Of a DNA stretch of 64,000 nt, positions 34,690-43,694 are shown one piece after another. The first letter of the stretch is position 1. Each line of letters opens with the position of its first letter. Both the position numbers and the translations under genes were made by a program. Origin of the DNA: Paenibacillus sophorae (GTDB lineage: Bacteria > Bacillota > Bacilli > Paenibacillales > Paenibacillaceae); assembly GCF_018966525.1 (NCBI RefSeq), contig NZ_CP076607.1, forward strand, positions 3,782,001-3,846,000, in the 5' to 3' direction. A model generated the notes under the pieces. It did not search any database and was not told the origin of the DNA. It saw nothing but the letters and a program-made list of their open reading frames with translations.

Positions 34690-35747
34690 GGTAGTTCAAC
34701 GATAAAGGTAGTGCCTTTGCCTGATTCACTTTCAAAGTATACCTTTCCACTCGACATCTCAACGATTTTCCTAACTATAACAAGCCCTAATCCATTTCCG
34801 TCCTGCGAGCGTGATTTGTCGCCTTTAAAGAACCGTTCAAAAATACGCTCCTTATCCTCTTCCCTGATACCGATGCCATGGTCTGTAATCTCCACTTTTG
34901 CGAGCTCTCCGCTCTGATGCAGACCAATTTTTATCGAACCCTGCTGATTCGAAAATTTAATGGCATTCTGAATCAGGTTTAACCAGACCTCCTGAAGCAA
35001 ATGCTCATCGCCCGTTATGGTTATTTCCTCTAAATCGATGTCAAATTCAATCTCTCTCTTGGACCACGCGGCTTCCAGGATTAATACCGCTTTCCTGATC
35101 TGTTCATCCAGCGAAAAGACGGTTGCCTGCTCTCGTATCGCTTTACTATCCAGCTCGGAAAGCTTTAATAGATTGGACGAAAGCACCGACAACCGCTCAC
35201 TTTCGTTCACGATGATTTCTGTATATTCCGAGAATTGCTCATCCGTCAACGGATTATCTCTAATTAGCTTGGCAAAACCCTTTATGGATGTAATGGGTGT
35301 CTTAAACTCATGGGACACGCTGGATACAAAATCTTTACGCAGCACGTCGATATTTTTCAGTTCCTTAGTCATCAAGTTAAAATCGGCGGTTAACTGCCCC
35401 ATTTCATCTGCGCTGGTTACTTTTACCTCAATATCGAAGTTGCCTTTGGCCACCTCTTTCGATGCCTTTGACAGCCTCTTGATCGGTTTTACAATGCTTC
35501 TTACCGCAATTAAGATGATGATTGTTCCTACGGCGGCGCTTGCAAGAAATACAAGACCGGTAATCGTTCGGACTCTTCTAAATTCAGCCATTAACTGGTC
35601 ATGGTCCATAGACAATTTATCAAAAAAACTATTGGCAATGATATTTATGGTCACACCGAAAGTCAATGAATTTAATACCCACCATATTAGCAAAAAAAGG
35701 ATCGCGAATTTAGCATAAATGGATGTAAGCAGACGGGGCTTTTTCAT
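34662..35747 (-). CDS. Sensor histidine kinase (HAMP-HisKA-HATPase)
   Basis: 361 residues. Two membrane segments (about 11-35 and 60-80) bracket a short outside loop of about 25 residues. HAMP follows (KPIKRLSKASKEVAKGNFDI), then the H-box SSVSHEFKTPITSIKGFAKL, N-box NLIQNAIKFS, G1 DHGIGIREEDKERIF, and GNGLGLVIVRKIVE. The small sensory loop suggests intramembrane sensing as in bacitracin/lantibiotic-type kinases. The start overlaps the response regulator stop (ATGA). It belongs to the efflux operon and probably senses envelope stress caused by an antimicrobial compound. Confidence 0.92.
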   Translation of the reverse strand: MKKPRLLTSIYAKFAILFLLIWWVLNSLTFGVTINIIANSFFDKLSMDHDQLMAEFRRVRTITGLVFLASAAVGTIIILIAVRSIVKPIKRLSKASKEVAKGNFDIEVKVTSADEMGQLTADFNLMTKELKNIDVLRKDFVSSVSHEFKTPITSIKGFAKLIRDNPLTDEQFSEYTEIIVNESERLSVLSSNLLKLSELDSKAIREQATVFSLDEQIRKAVLILEAAWSKREIEFDIDLEEITITGDEHLLQEVWLNLIQNAIKFSNQQGSIKIGLHQSGELAKVEITDHGIGIREEDKERIFERFFKGDKSRSQDGNGLGLVIVRKIVEMSSGKVYFESESGKGTTFIVELPQISPFHSA

Positions 35748-36418
35748 ATCAGCTTTTCCACCTTGTACCCAAGCCCTCTGACGGTGATGATTTTAAATTC
35801 CTCAAATCCATCGAATTTCTCGCGCAAGCGCTTGATATGGACATCAATGGTCCGTTCGTCGGTGTCATTATCGAGTCCCCAAATTTCATCCATAAGGTCC
35901 TGTCGCGTAAATATTTTTTGCGGATAGCTCAAAAGCTTAAACAATAGGTAAAACTCTTTTTTAGGCAAAATGAAGGTTTCGGCTGGGGTTGTAACCGTCA
36001 ACGTTTCGTAATCAAGGATAATCTCGCCGATCACGATTCGATGCTCATTGGAAATTTTGGCCCGGCGGAGCAAAGCATGGACCCGCAGGAGCATTTCATC
36101 AAAATCAATCGGTTTTACCATATAGTCATCGGTGCCGACCAGAAAGCCTTTTTTCTTATCTTCAAAGGTTTCTTTCGCCGTAATCATCAGTATGGGGAGC
36201 TCATGCCTTGAGCTTCTTAGTTCTTCGGTTAACGTGTAGCCATCCATATTCGGCATCATAATATCCGCGATCATAAGATCGATATGCTCCGTATCCAGCA
36301 CTTCCAATGCTTTCAAACCATCAGAAGCGGCAAAAACGTGATATCCATCGCGGATCAGATATGTTGTCATCAGCTTTCGGATACTTTCATTATCATCAAC
36401 AACCAGAATATTGACCAT
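35744..36418 (-). CDS. OmpR/PhoB-type response regulator
   Basis: 224 residues. The receiver has the acidic pair in VVDDNESIRKL, phospho-acceptor Asp in LMIADIMMPNMDG, Thr in LMITAKETFED, and Lys in DDYMVKPIDFDEML. The C-terminal winged helix has PKKEFYLLFKLLSYPQKIFT, RQDLMDEIWGLDNDTDERTI, DVHIKRLREKF. Operon position between the ABC genes and its kinase indicates autoregulation of the five-gene operon. No direct repeat operator was identified in the upstream region by eye. Confidence 0.93.
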   Translation of the reverse strand: MVNILVVDDNESIRKLMTTYLIRDGYHVFAASDGLKALEVLDTEHIDLMIADIMMPNMDGYTLTEELRSSRHELPILMITAKETFEDKKKGFLVGTDDYMVKPIDFDEMLLRVHALLRRAKISNEHRIVIGEIILDYETLTVTTPAETFILPKKEFYLLFKLLSYPQKIFTRQDLMDEIWGLDNDTDERTIDVHIKRLREKFDGFEEFKIITVRGLGYKVEKLI

Positions 36419-36454
36419 TTTTGCCGCTTCCTTTTATAGTTAGTATCTGCTTAA

Positions 36455-37627
36455 TTATAAGCTTCTGAGCGCGTCTATCGGATTGAGTCTGCTGGCTTTT
36501 CTGGCAGGCATATATCCGAAAATGATACCCACACCCGCAGAGAATCCTATCGCGAGAGAAACGGTTGACATGGAAATGGAGAAACCTAGGCCAATAAGCG
36601 CTGCGGCAACATAAGCAATGAGAGCGCCAAGTATTAATCCGATCAGTCCTCCAATAAGCGAGAGGAATATCGATTCGATGATAAATTGAAGCTGTATTCG
36701 GTTTGGAGTCGCTCCCAGAGCTTTGCGAAGGCCAATTTCTGTAGTCCGTTCGGTGATGGATACAAGCATCATGTTCATAATGCCGATTCCCCCGACAACA
36801 AGGGAAATTGCCGCAATCCCCCCAAGAAGCATGGACATCATCGACATCATGGTTTGGAAAGATTCGATCATATCCCCCATATTATTAACGGTGTATGCGT
36901 TATCCTTATAATTAAACGCTGCGCTCAGCACGCCTTTAATATCGGTTACGGAATCATCCGCCAAGCTGGTATCCTTAAGGTAAACATCCAGACTAGATAT
37001 ACTTTTTACGTTCAAACCACGCAGCGCTGTTGTATATGGAATGAGAATTGAATCGTTATTTGAACTCAATCCGAATCCGCTCGAAGAGGTTAATGTGCCG
37101 ATTACCGTATACGTTGTCCCGTTTATCATTAACTCTTTCCCGACTGGGTCCACTCCGTAATAGAATTCATTCACGATATTACTGCCAATAACAGCAACTT
37201 GATTCTTGCTTTCCAGGTCCAATCTATTGATCGCTCTTCCGGATTTCATCAGGCTTGAATCGGCCTTAAAGTAAACCTCATTCTTCCCTTGAACCGATGC
37301 GTCTTCTTTGACATGACCATTATACACAATACCCGTTTTCCCTGAAACTGTGGGTGATACGCCGCTGATATTGTCTAATTTCGAAATACTGTTCATATCA
37401 TCTTCGTTAAGGCCCTGTTTTAGAGGAGTGCCCATAGCATTAATCATAATCCGGTTGACGCCAAGCGCATTGACTTGATCGCTGATACTGTTCGTCGCAC
37501 CTTGAACGATCGTAATTAATGCGATAATGGAGGCTACACCGATAACGATCCCAAGCATGGTTAAGAAGGAACGGAGCTTGTTATGAATAATATTTTCCCA
37601 AGACATCTTTATGCTTTCAAACAGCAT
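36455..37627 (-). CDS. MacB/YknZ-type ABC transporter permease
   Basis: 390 residues. The N-terminal membrane helix (LRSFLTMLGIVIGVASIIAL) precedes a large outside MacB_PCD domain (about 50-260), and three C-terminal helices (AAISLVVGGIGIMNMMLV, FIIESIFLSLIGGLIGLILG, VSLAIGFSAGVGIIFGYM) follow: the FtsX/MacB topology. It works with the adjacent ATPase and membrane-fusion protein in moving peptides or amphiphiles across the envelope; YknXYZ in Bacillus is the known relative. The gene begins directly after the ATPase gene. Confidence 0.93.
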   Translation of the reverse strand: MLFESIKMSWENIIHNKLRSFLTMLGIVIGVASIIALITIVQGATNSISDQVNALGVNRIMINAMGTPLKQGLNEDDMNSISKLDNISGVSPTVSGKTGIVYNGHVKEDASVQGKNEVYFKADSSLMKSGRAINRLDLESKNQVAVIGSNIVNEFYYGVDPVGKELMINGTTYTVIGTLTSSSGFGLSSNNDSILIPYTTALRGLNVKSISSLDVYLKDTSLADDSVTDIKGVLSAAFNYKDNAYTVNNMGDMIESFQTMMSMMSMLLGGIAAISLVVGGIGIMNMMLVSITERTTEIGLRKALGATPNRIQLQFIIESIFLSLIGGLIGLILGALIAYVAAALIGLGFSISMSTVSLAIGFSAGVGIIFGYMPARKASRLNPIDALRSL

Positions 37628-38320
37628 CTACTCCACCTCCTGCCCCGTCTGCTCAGTTAAATGACCGTCTAAAATATGAACGACTCTTCTGGCATGACGG
37701 GCAATCTTGATGTCATGGGTAATCATAACAATCGTTCTTCCATCGTTATTCAGTTCTTCGAACAGCTCCATGACCTGTGCTCCCGTTTTTTGGTCCAAGG
37801 CGCCTGTGGGTTCATCTGCAAGCAGGATGCTTGGCTCTGTAACCAATGCTCGGGCAATAGCAACGCGCTGCTGCTGTCCGCCGGAGAGCTGATTGGGCAG
37901 ATTTTTCATTCTTTCCGCTAATCCTACGCGTTCAAGAATCGCTTTTGCACGCTGCTGGCGTTCCGAAAATGAAAGACCTCTATATATTAATGGAAGCTCC
38001 ACATTTTGCAGAGCGGTCATCCGTGGTAAAAGCTGAAAATTCTGAAAGACAAAGCCTATTTCTTTATTTCGTATTTTGGCAAGCTCGATCTCATCGAGGT
38101 CATCAATATCATTGCCGGAGAGAAGGTACTTCCCTGACGATGGCACATCCAGACAGCCGATGATGTTCATCATGGTAGATTTGCCTGAACCTGACGGACC
38201 AAGTATGGACACAAACTCACCGGAATGGATGGTTAAGTTTACATCATGCAGAATGGGCAGCTCTTCCTCACCCATATAGTAGCTTTTGTTTATATTTTGC
38301 ATGCGAAGGATTTCTGTCAT
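37628..38320 (-). CDS. MacB/LolD-type ABC transporter ATPase
   Basis: 230 residues. Walker A GPSGSGKSTMMN, Q-loop FVFQNFQLLPRM, signature LSGGQQQRVAIARAL, Walker B ILLADEPTGALD and H-loop ITHD are all present. It powers the permease at 36455. The 5' end overlaps the membrane-fusion gene by 4 bp (ATGA-type), and the permease gene follows with no gap, so the three genes are tightly coupled. Confidence 0.95.
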   Translation of the reverse strand: MTEILRMQNINKSYYMGEEELPILHDVNLTIHSGEFVSILGPSGSGKSTMMNIIGCLDVPSSGKYLLSGNDIDDLDEIELAKIRNKEIGFVFQNFQLLPRMTALQNVELPLIYRGLSFSERQQRAKAILERVGLAERMKNLPNQLSGGQQQRVAIARALVTEPSILLADEPTGALDQKTGAQVMELFEELNNDGRTIVMITHDIKIARHARRVVHILDGHLTEQTGQEVE

Positions 38321-39213
38321 TCGTTACCGCCCCCATCCGAACCATTCGCATTGCCGCCTCCTCCGCCGAATCCTGCGCCTGTTGATGCCGCAGCAGCTTT
38401 TTTATAAAGAATGGTTTCTCCGTTTGCAACCCCGCTTTTCACTTCAACGGTTGTCCCGTCATTAATCCCAGTCGTGATTTCAGTTTTAACCTCCGCCCCA
38501 TTTTGATCTTTTTTCAGCACATAGGGCTGGTTGTTATCATCAAACTGAATGGCTGTCATAGGCAATGTCACAACACCCGCAGCCTTATTGCTGATAACCT
38601 TTACCTCAGCTGACATGCCGATCTTGAGATCCTCATCTTTCGCAAGGTCAATCGTCGCCATAAAGAAGGTGATTCCGTTCATAATCTGGCCTTCATTAGA
38701 AATACTGCTGATCTTCCCTGTCATCTCCTTGTTGATCGCCCCAATTTTCACTGTTGTTTCCTTGCCTGGCGCTAAGGCATGTATGTCGTATTCATCGACC
38801 TTGACATTAAGCTCCAGATTATAATCAACGATGTCCAGCAGTGCCGTTCCAGCCATGACCTGTGCGTTATCTTCTACATTGATCTTCACAATTTCACCAT
38901 TGATTTTAGATTTAATCTCATCACCTGCTGTTGTCGTAAGCAGCACCTCACCTTCGGTAACCGTATCTCCCTCTTCGACTTTAATATCCGATATTTGTAA
39001 TATCTTCTCAGCCATGACCGTTTGACGATTCTTCGTTTCGACATTTCCTGAAAAAGAATAATACGTAGTTATATCTCCTGTTTTGGCATTTACACTTTCA
39101 TAGGCCGCGGCCGCGGGCCGCTTAAGCACCGCACCGGCAATGACTGCCACGGCAATCACTATTATACTGACAACCAGCCATTTTCTTGTCTTGGACTTTC
39201 TCTTTGTACTCAT
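38317..39213 (-). CDS. HlyD/RND-type membrane fusion (adaptor) protein
   Basis: 298 residues. An N-terminal membrane anchor (WLVVSIIVIAVAVIAGAVL) is followed by the barrel-sandwich hybrid lipoyl-like halves (LQISDIKVEEGDTVTEGEVL and NVEDNAQVMAGTALLDIVD) and beta-barrel. The alpha-hairpin is very short, as in YknX-like Gram-positive adaptors. The C-terminus is Gly/Asn-rich. It is the first gene of the operon; the promoter must lie in 39214-39311. It probably links the ABC transporter to outward transport of a membrane-active compound. Confidence 0.9.
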   Translation of the reverse strand: MSTKRKSKTRKWLVVSIIVIAVAVIAGAVLKRPAAAAYESVNAKTGDITTYYSFSGNVETKNRQTVMAEKILQISDIKVEEGDTVTEGEVLLTTTAGDEIKSKINGEIVKINVEDNAQVMAGTALLDIVDYNLELNVKVDEYDIHALAPGKETTVKIGAINKEMTGKISSISNEGQIMNGITFFMATIDLAKDEDLKIGMSAEVKVISNKAAGVVTLPMTAIQFDDNNQPYVLKKDQNGAEVKTEITTGINDGTTVEVKSGVANGETILYKKAAAASTGAGFGGGGGNANGSDGGGNE

Positions 39214-39311
39214 TAAGAGACCTCCTATGTAATTAATGAAATAATAATAATATAGGTATATGAACTGAAGATGAACGGTGGAAAAGCTCTTGGAGTGAGT
39301 GATGTTTTCAC

Positions 39312-39334
39312 AAAAAAAGGCGCCCTAAGGCGCC
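39312..39334 (-). terminator. Intrinsic terminator after the crystallin gene
   Basis: GGCGCC-ctaa-GGCGCC is followed on the - strand by seven T, ending the gene whose stop is at 39346. Confidence 0.85.
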
Positions 39335-39345
39335 CATTTGCGGTA

Positions 39346-39720
39346 TTACTGTCTGATGATGAGGATGTCACGAGGGGGTCTGCCGGTGCTTTGGATTAGG
39401 GCAATTTCGGTGTTGGTCAGGTTGCGGCCTACCAAAATAAACGAAGATGTGACATTGTTAAAGTTAAAATTGCCTAAGTTCGCCACGTTTTGGCTGCCGC
39501 GGAACACACGGAATGATCCCTGAAAGTTAATTCGCGAAAACAGTACAAGCGTTACTTGAGAGCTCTGCACAACATTTCTGAGCCGGAAGCTCGAGAGAAC
39601 ATTGTCAAAACGAAACGCTCCAAGATCACGAACTGCAACTCCTCCACGTCTGAAGAGGATCCGGCGACCGGTAAAATTGGTGCCCGACCAAAGAGCAAGA
39701 CGTACATCTCTGTTTGCCAA
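39346..39720 (-). CDS. Two-motif beta-gamma-crystallin-like protein, 124 aa
   Basis: Two tandem Greek-key repeats: VRLALWSGTNFTGRRILFRR...FDNVLSSFRL and VTLVLFSRINFQGSFRVFRG...FNNVTSSFIL. Each ends with the beta-gamma-crystallin calcium clamp (N/D)(N/D)xx(S/T)S (DNVLSS and NNVTSS). It has no signal peptide, so it is probably cytoplasmic or in the forespore. Microbial relatives bind calcium and can be stress- or spore-related. It stands alone, with its own terminator, divergent from the small gene at 39885. Confidence 0.8.
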   Translation of the reverse strand: MANRDVRLALWSGTNFTGRRILFRRGGVAVRDLGAFRFDNVLSSFRLRNVVQSSQVTLVLFSRINFQGSFRVFRGSQNVANLGNFNFNNVTSSFILVGRNLTNTEIALIQSTGRPPRDILIIRQ

Positions 39721-39884
39721 CTATATCACTCCTTTTCTGAGGTTGATATAGTTTATTCAAACTTCAAAGAACGGTATCAGACAAATACTACGGTTAAAAC
39801 GTTTGTTTTTGCTTAAGGAAGTTCTTATTGGTTAACAATGTAGAGGAGGCCCGCATTTCAGACAGCTTCATAAGGAGGATTATC

Positions 39885-40055
39885 ATGAGAGAAGAACAGG
39901 AACTCAATCAGCAAAGGGAAATGAACCAGACTTCGCTAAATGAGGAAGAACAGGCAGCTGGTGACAAAGGCGTGGAAGTAAAATCCGCTGGCGAGCTGGA
40001 GCAGAAGAGAAAACTGGTCGATTCCATGGATCAGCCGGATAGCTTTGAATATTAA
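39885..40055 (+). CDS. Small acidic hydrophilic protein, 56 aa
   Basis: The ATG at 39885 has TAAGGAGG at ideal spacing. The product is highly charged (MREEQELNQQREMNQTSLNE; ends DSMDQPDSFEY) with no hydrophobic core, so it is probably disordered, like many small spore- or stress-associated proteins. No family recognised. It is divergent from the crystallin gene. Confidence 0.6.
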   Translation: MREEQELNQQREMNQTSLNEEEQAAGDKGVEVKSAGELEQKRKLVDSMDQPDSFEY

Positions 40056-40128
40056 GAAAGAAGGCGCCGGAGCACCGGCTAATGCAGCTGAGAAAGAGCT
40101 GTGTTAGCCGATGTTCAGGGCCAAATGA

Positions 40129-41706
40129 TTAATCTTTGCCCAGGTGCTTGATCACGACATTTTCAAAGACCGCCTCGCCGCCTTCTGAAAAAAGAGTGAT
40201 TCCTTTATCGTTCCATCCAGGGAAGATGACATTGGAAAAAACGACCGATCCATCATCAACAAAGACTTCGATGCTTGTTTTATCGACGAGGATTTTTAAA
40301 TGCACCTTTTTGCTGCCAGCAACGAACGGCGCCCTGCTCTCCACATAGGTTCCGCGCTTGTCGGGCTGCCATGTATTTGCTCTATTGACATAGCTGTAAC
40401 TGCCTTCCACAAAAACCCCGACATCGACATGTCGTTTCTTGTCTTTAGATTCTCGAAGTCTGAGTCCTGCATTCTTGATATCCGACCACGATATGTCCGC
40501 CTCAAGCTGATACGTATCTCCGGTTGTATTAAGCGTTCTAGAGCCATTAACCTCTATTCGTTGAAAGGATTCCGTTGATTTCGTCAATTGATTCAATCCT
40601 TCAGCGGGCTGTGAAATCAAACGGTACGTACCGTCCGCAGACTTAAGCTTGATTTGACGAACGATTGAGTCCAATCCGTTATAGCCTTCCTGCAGTGTCG
40701 GCGTAGTATGGGGATAATCCCAGTTATTCATCCAGGCCAGAGCATATCGATGGCTGTCTTTATCGCTGCCCGCCCCCTCTTCAAAGGTTACAGCGGCATA
40801 CCAATCAAATCCGTAATCGAGCCACTGCGGCTCCTTTCGATCCGGGACAAATTCGTCACCGTTAAAGTTTCCGGTCCAGTAAGCATAGGTGTTGGGTTTA
40901 CCCTCCGGTTTCCCATTTGCGCTGGCGCCAAGAATCCAGTGATAGGTCCCGTCATCCGCCCGCATCCTGTAAAGATCGGGACACTCCACAATACCGATAT
41001 TTTCCGTGATGAAACCGCTGGTATAGTGCCAATTCTTTAAATTCGAGGACTCATAGAAACCTATTTTCGTTCCTTCAGCCATGGTCATGATCCACTTCCG
41101 GGACTCTGGATCCCAGATAATCTTCGGATCGCGAAAATCATGTGTGCCCGGATTCGAGATAACTGGAACGTTACTATAAGAGGTGAACTTTTTCCCTTTG
41201 TTCGTGCTGTACCATAAATATTGCTCCTGCTTTCCGCCATTCGCTGAGGGCTGTGTCACAATCGCCACAAGAGCCCCTTTGCCAAAGCCTGCCGTATTGG
41301 CTGTATCTACAACGACCGATCCCGACCAGGGATCGCCGTTTCGGTTCGTATATTTGGGAATGGCCACACCTTCATCTGTCCAATGAACCAAATCCGTTGA
41401 TGTCGCATGCCGCCACTCTGTACCATTTCCTTTTGGATAGTCGCGATTGTAGAGATAATAGTAATGATACTTGCCGTCCAAATAAATCGGCCGCTGAGGG
41501 TCGTTCATCCATTTGTCGGGAGTTGTGAAATGATAGGCGGCCCGATAGGAAGGCTTCTGATTAGATAAGGGAGTTTCTTCATTAACGATGGTTTCCTCTG
41601 TTCTGTCCTTTGTTGAATAATGGACTGCTAACCCTATCGTGATCAGGCCGGCTAAACAAATAATCCATACAACGAATTGTCTTCTAAATGCTTTGTTGTT
41701 ATTCAA
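40129..41706 (-). CDS. levB: Endo-levanase LevB (GH32)
   Basis: 525 residues. An N-terminal membrane/signal segment (FVVWIICLAGLITIGLAVHY) directs it outward. GH32 blocks: nucleophile Asp in DKWMNDPQRPIY, FRDPKI, acid/base Glu in VECPDLY, and a C-terminal beta-sandwich (VHLKILVDKTSIEVFVDDGS). Long stretches match Bacillus subtilis LevB (YveB), for example YRAAYHFTTPDKW and YLYNRDYPKGNGTEWRHA. It trims levan made by SacB to oligosaccharides. It follows the first sacB in the same order as in B. subtilis, separated by a hairpin terminator, so it may be partly co-transcribed. Confidence 0.92.
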   Translation of the reverse strand: MNNNKAFRRQFVVWIICLAGLITIGLAVHYSTKDRTEETIVNEETPLSNQKPSYRAAYHFTTPDKWMNDPQRPIYLDGKYHYYYLYNRDYPKGNGTEWRHATSTDLVHWTDEGVAIPKYTNRNGDPWSGSVVVDTANTAGFGKGALVAIVTQPSANGGKQEQYLWYSTNKGKKFTSYSNVPVISNPGTHDFRDPKIIWDPESRKWIMTMAEGTKIGFYESSNLKNWHYTSGFITENIGIVECPDLYRMRADDGTYHWILGASANGKPEGKPNTYAYWTGNFNGDEFVPDRKEPQWLDYGFDWYAAVTFEEGAGSDKDSHRYALAWMNNWDYPHTTPTLQEGYNGLDSIVRQIKLKSADGTYRLISQPAEGLNQLTKSTESFQRIEVNGSRTLNTTGDTYQLEADISWSDIKNAGLRLRESKDKKRHVDVGVFVEGSYSYVNRANTWQPDKRGTYVESRAPFVAGSKKVHLKILVDKTSIEVFVDDGSVVFSNVIFPGWNDKGITLFSEGGEAVFENVVIKHLGKD

Positions 41707-41721
41707 TTGAACACCTCGCTA

Positions 41722-41770
41722 TAAGAAAAAAAGAAAATGCCAATGTAAACATCGACATTTTCTTTTCTTT
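41722..41770 (-). terminator. Terminator between sacB and levB
   Basis: AAAAGAAAATG (41729-41739) pairs with CATTTTCTTTT (41756-41766) and continues into a T-rich stretch on the - strand. It lies about 20 bp past the sacB stop. Confidence 0.75.
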
Positions 41771-41791
41771 AATTATACAGTAAGCCTGTTG

Positions 41792-43249
41792 TTATTTGAT
41801 TGTCAATTGTCCTTGTTCAAGGATGCTGTCTTTGACAACCGAAGTTTTGGAGCCTTTAATGTTTACCAGGAAGCTTGGCGCAAAGGTGGAACGATGCTCT
41901 GGATAGAGACCTCTATTCGTCATGTAACTTGTAATGACCACATTCTTTCCGTCAGCTTGCGGTACAGCAAAATGGGAATAAGTCCAAGTAACATCTTTAG
42001 GATCAAGATCCATTTGCAGGACAAGCCCACTGTCGTTCAACGGTTTGTAAGGTCCGGTCAAGGAATCGGAAACGTAGCCCAGCATGTAAACATCTTCCGC
42101 ACCGATTCCGTCAATGGTCATTTTTGATCCTCTGGAATCCGTGAACAAATACCATTTACCATTCAGTTCAAATACATTCGCCCGTTCAATTTCATCCGTA
42201 ATAAGATTGGATGCGATTAGCGGTTTCATGACTGTTTTCAGCGTATAATCATCATTCAATTCAATGATACCCAGTGATCCGTTCGCTAAAGTAGCGAGGG
42301 ATTTTTTAGGACCAGCCAGCAGCTTTTCTTTCTCGGCTTCGAAGAATTTCTTATTTCCGCCATAGAAAACTTTGTTATTGAAGGCATCTTCACCTTGATA
42401 ACCCGTTTCAGTACCTGTATTGGATTCAAATACAAGATATTTATGGCCATTGTCTTCAACATAGTGAGGGTCTCTCAAGGTATGATTGTCGGAATAGTCT
42501 CCTCCACCGAAAGATTGGTCCACATTTTGATAAATTTTACCGTCCCCATCAAAGATCGATTTGAAATCTTCTACGCCATCCACCTTCAGCGTACTGGCAT
42601 CGGGCTCAGACAGATTGACTTGAGCCGTTGTTAAGGTTTGTTTACCGAAGAAGCCGTGTGCCGGATCCCAGCCTTGACGGTTGGTATAGAACAAGCGAAC
42701 TTTGCCATCGGCAGTCAAGGTTGCGGAACCCGACCACTCTTCGGCTTGATTGTTCAGAATAGGATCGTTTGGAACATATTTATCGCTGTCCTTGAATACT
42801 CTGCCGGCACTCTTCCAAGCGTCAAAGGAGTTGTCACCGATTTTTTTATAGAACAAGTGGATAAATGTGTCCCAACCTCTAGCAGGGTCTCCCGCTAAAG
42901 CAAAAACAACTTCGTAGCCCTTATAATTTGCCACGGTTCCATCGGCATTTTGCAGCGGCCAGCTGTCCCACACATCCAAATCGATCAAGTTCCCGTATTG
43001 ATCATAGCCTTTTGCAGAAGAGAGGTTTTTAATAGTTGATGCATCAAATTGCGGCACTTTAAACTGCGCACTCTGTTGTTGTTCAGGAATTTTCAGCATG
43101 TCAAAGCGTGTGATGTGGGAAAAGCCGTAGTCTTCATTGTAACTCTGACTGTCATTTCCTTTTGCAAAAGCTGAAGTACCCCCACCTACCAGTAAAGCTG
43201 TTGTAAAAGTTACTGCTGTCGCTTGCTTCACAAACTTTTTGATATTCAT
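41792..43249 (-). CDS. sacB: Levansucrase SacB, proximal copy
   Basis: 485 residues, secreted (signal peptide ending TSAFAKG). GH68 catalytic residues are present: nucleophile Asp95 in DVWDSWPLQN, transition-state stabiliser in RDPHYVEDNG, acid/base Glu in DEIERANVF. It converts sucrose to levan plus glucose outside the cell. AAAGGAGAC precedes the ATG at 43249. The leader at 43292-43389 has a RAT and terminator. It is about 80 percent identical by eye to the second copy at 43695, from the signal peptide through the last residues SVVKDSILEQGQLTIK. Confidence 0.95.
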   Translation of the reverse strand: MNIKKFVKQATAVTFTTALLVGGGTSAFAKGNDSQSYNEDYGFSHITRFDMLKIPEQQQSAQFKVPQFDASTIKNLSSAKGYDQYGNLIDLDVWDSWPLQNADGTVANYKGYEVVFALAGDPARGWDTFIHLFYKKIGDNSFDAWKSAGRVFKDSDKYVPNDPILNNQAEEWSGSATLTADGKVRLFYTNRQGWDPAHGFFGKQTLTTAQVNLSEPDASTLKVDGVEDFKSIFDGDGKIYQNVDQSFGGGDYSDNHTLRDPHYVEDNGHKYLVFESNTGTETGYQGEDAFNNKVFYGGNKKFFEAEKEKLLAGPKKSLATLANGSLGIIELNDDYTLKTVMKPLIASNLITDEIERANVFELNGKWYLFTDSRGSKMTIDGIGAEDVYMLGYVSDSLTGPYKPLNDSGLVLQMDLDPKDVTWTYSHFAVPQADGKNVVITSYMTNRGLYPEHRSTFAPSFLVNIKGSKTSVVKDSILEQGQLTIK

Positions 43250-43291
43250 ACTCTGTCTCCTTTTCTCCTTCGAATTTTGTTACTCTCAAAC

Positions 43292-43389
43292 AGAAAAAGA
43301 CCTAAAAATTCCTATGGGGATATCAATTGATAGCACTGCTATCCCCAATTGGAGTTTTTAGGTCTTGCCTGCTTAAACAGTAACAATCC
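43292..43389 (-). promoter_or_regulatory. RAT antiterminator plus terminator in sacB leader
   Basis: On the - strand, GGATTGTTACTG-TTTAAGCAGG-CAAGACC (43389-43361) matches the SacY/SacT ribonucleic antiterminator target of Bacillus sacB. Its 3' part overlaps a terminator stem AAGACCTAAAAA-CTCC / GGAATTTTTAGGTCTT (43366-43351 with 43312-43297) ending in a T run. Confidence 0.93.
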
Positions 43390-43628
43390 CGTAATATTTT
43401 GTTGTCACGGTTATTCTATATTGTTGAACAATGGTCTGACTATAGCCTAAAACTCCTGTTTTAATTAAGGACAAAAGTAGGGGTTTCTTCTCGGTCTACC
43501 ACATACATTCCTATAATTATTGTTACTATTTCACAGTTTCAAAGGGATAAAGATGGTTTAGTCGAAAATTACATCATATCCCTTTTATTCAACTATATCA
43601 CATTAAAATATTGAATTTTCAATACCCG

Positions 43629-43658
43629 AGCGATACAGGTCTATTGACCCATATCGCT
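43629..43658 (-). terminator. Hairpin after the distal sacB
   Basis: AGCGATA-GGGTC / GACC-TATCGCT forms a near-perfect stem just downstream of the stop at 43695. There is no T run, so it may stabilise the 3' end rather than terminate. Confidence 0.5.
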
Positions 43659-43694
43659 TTCAGGCAATGAGTTTGCACCGTTTGATGCGTATCC

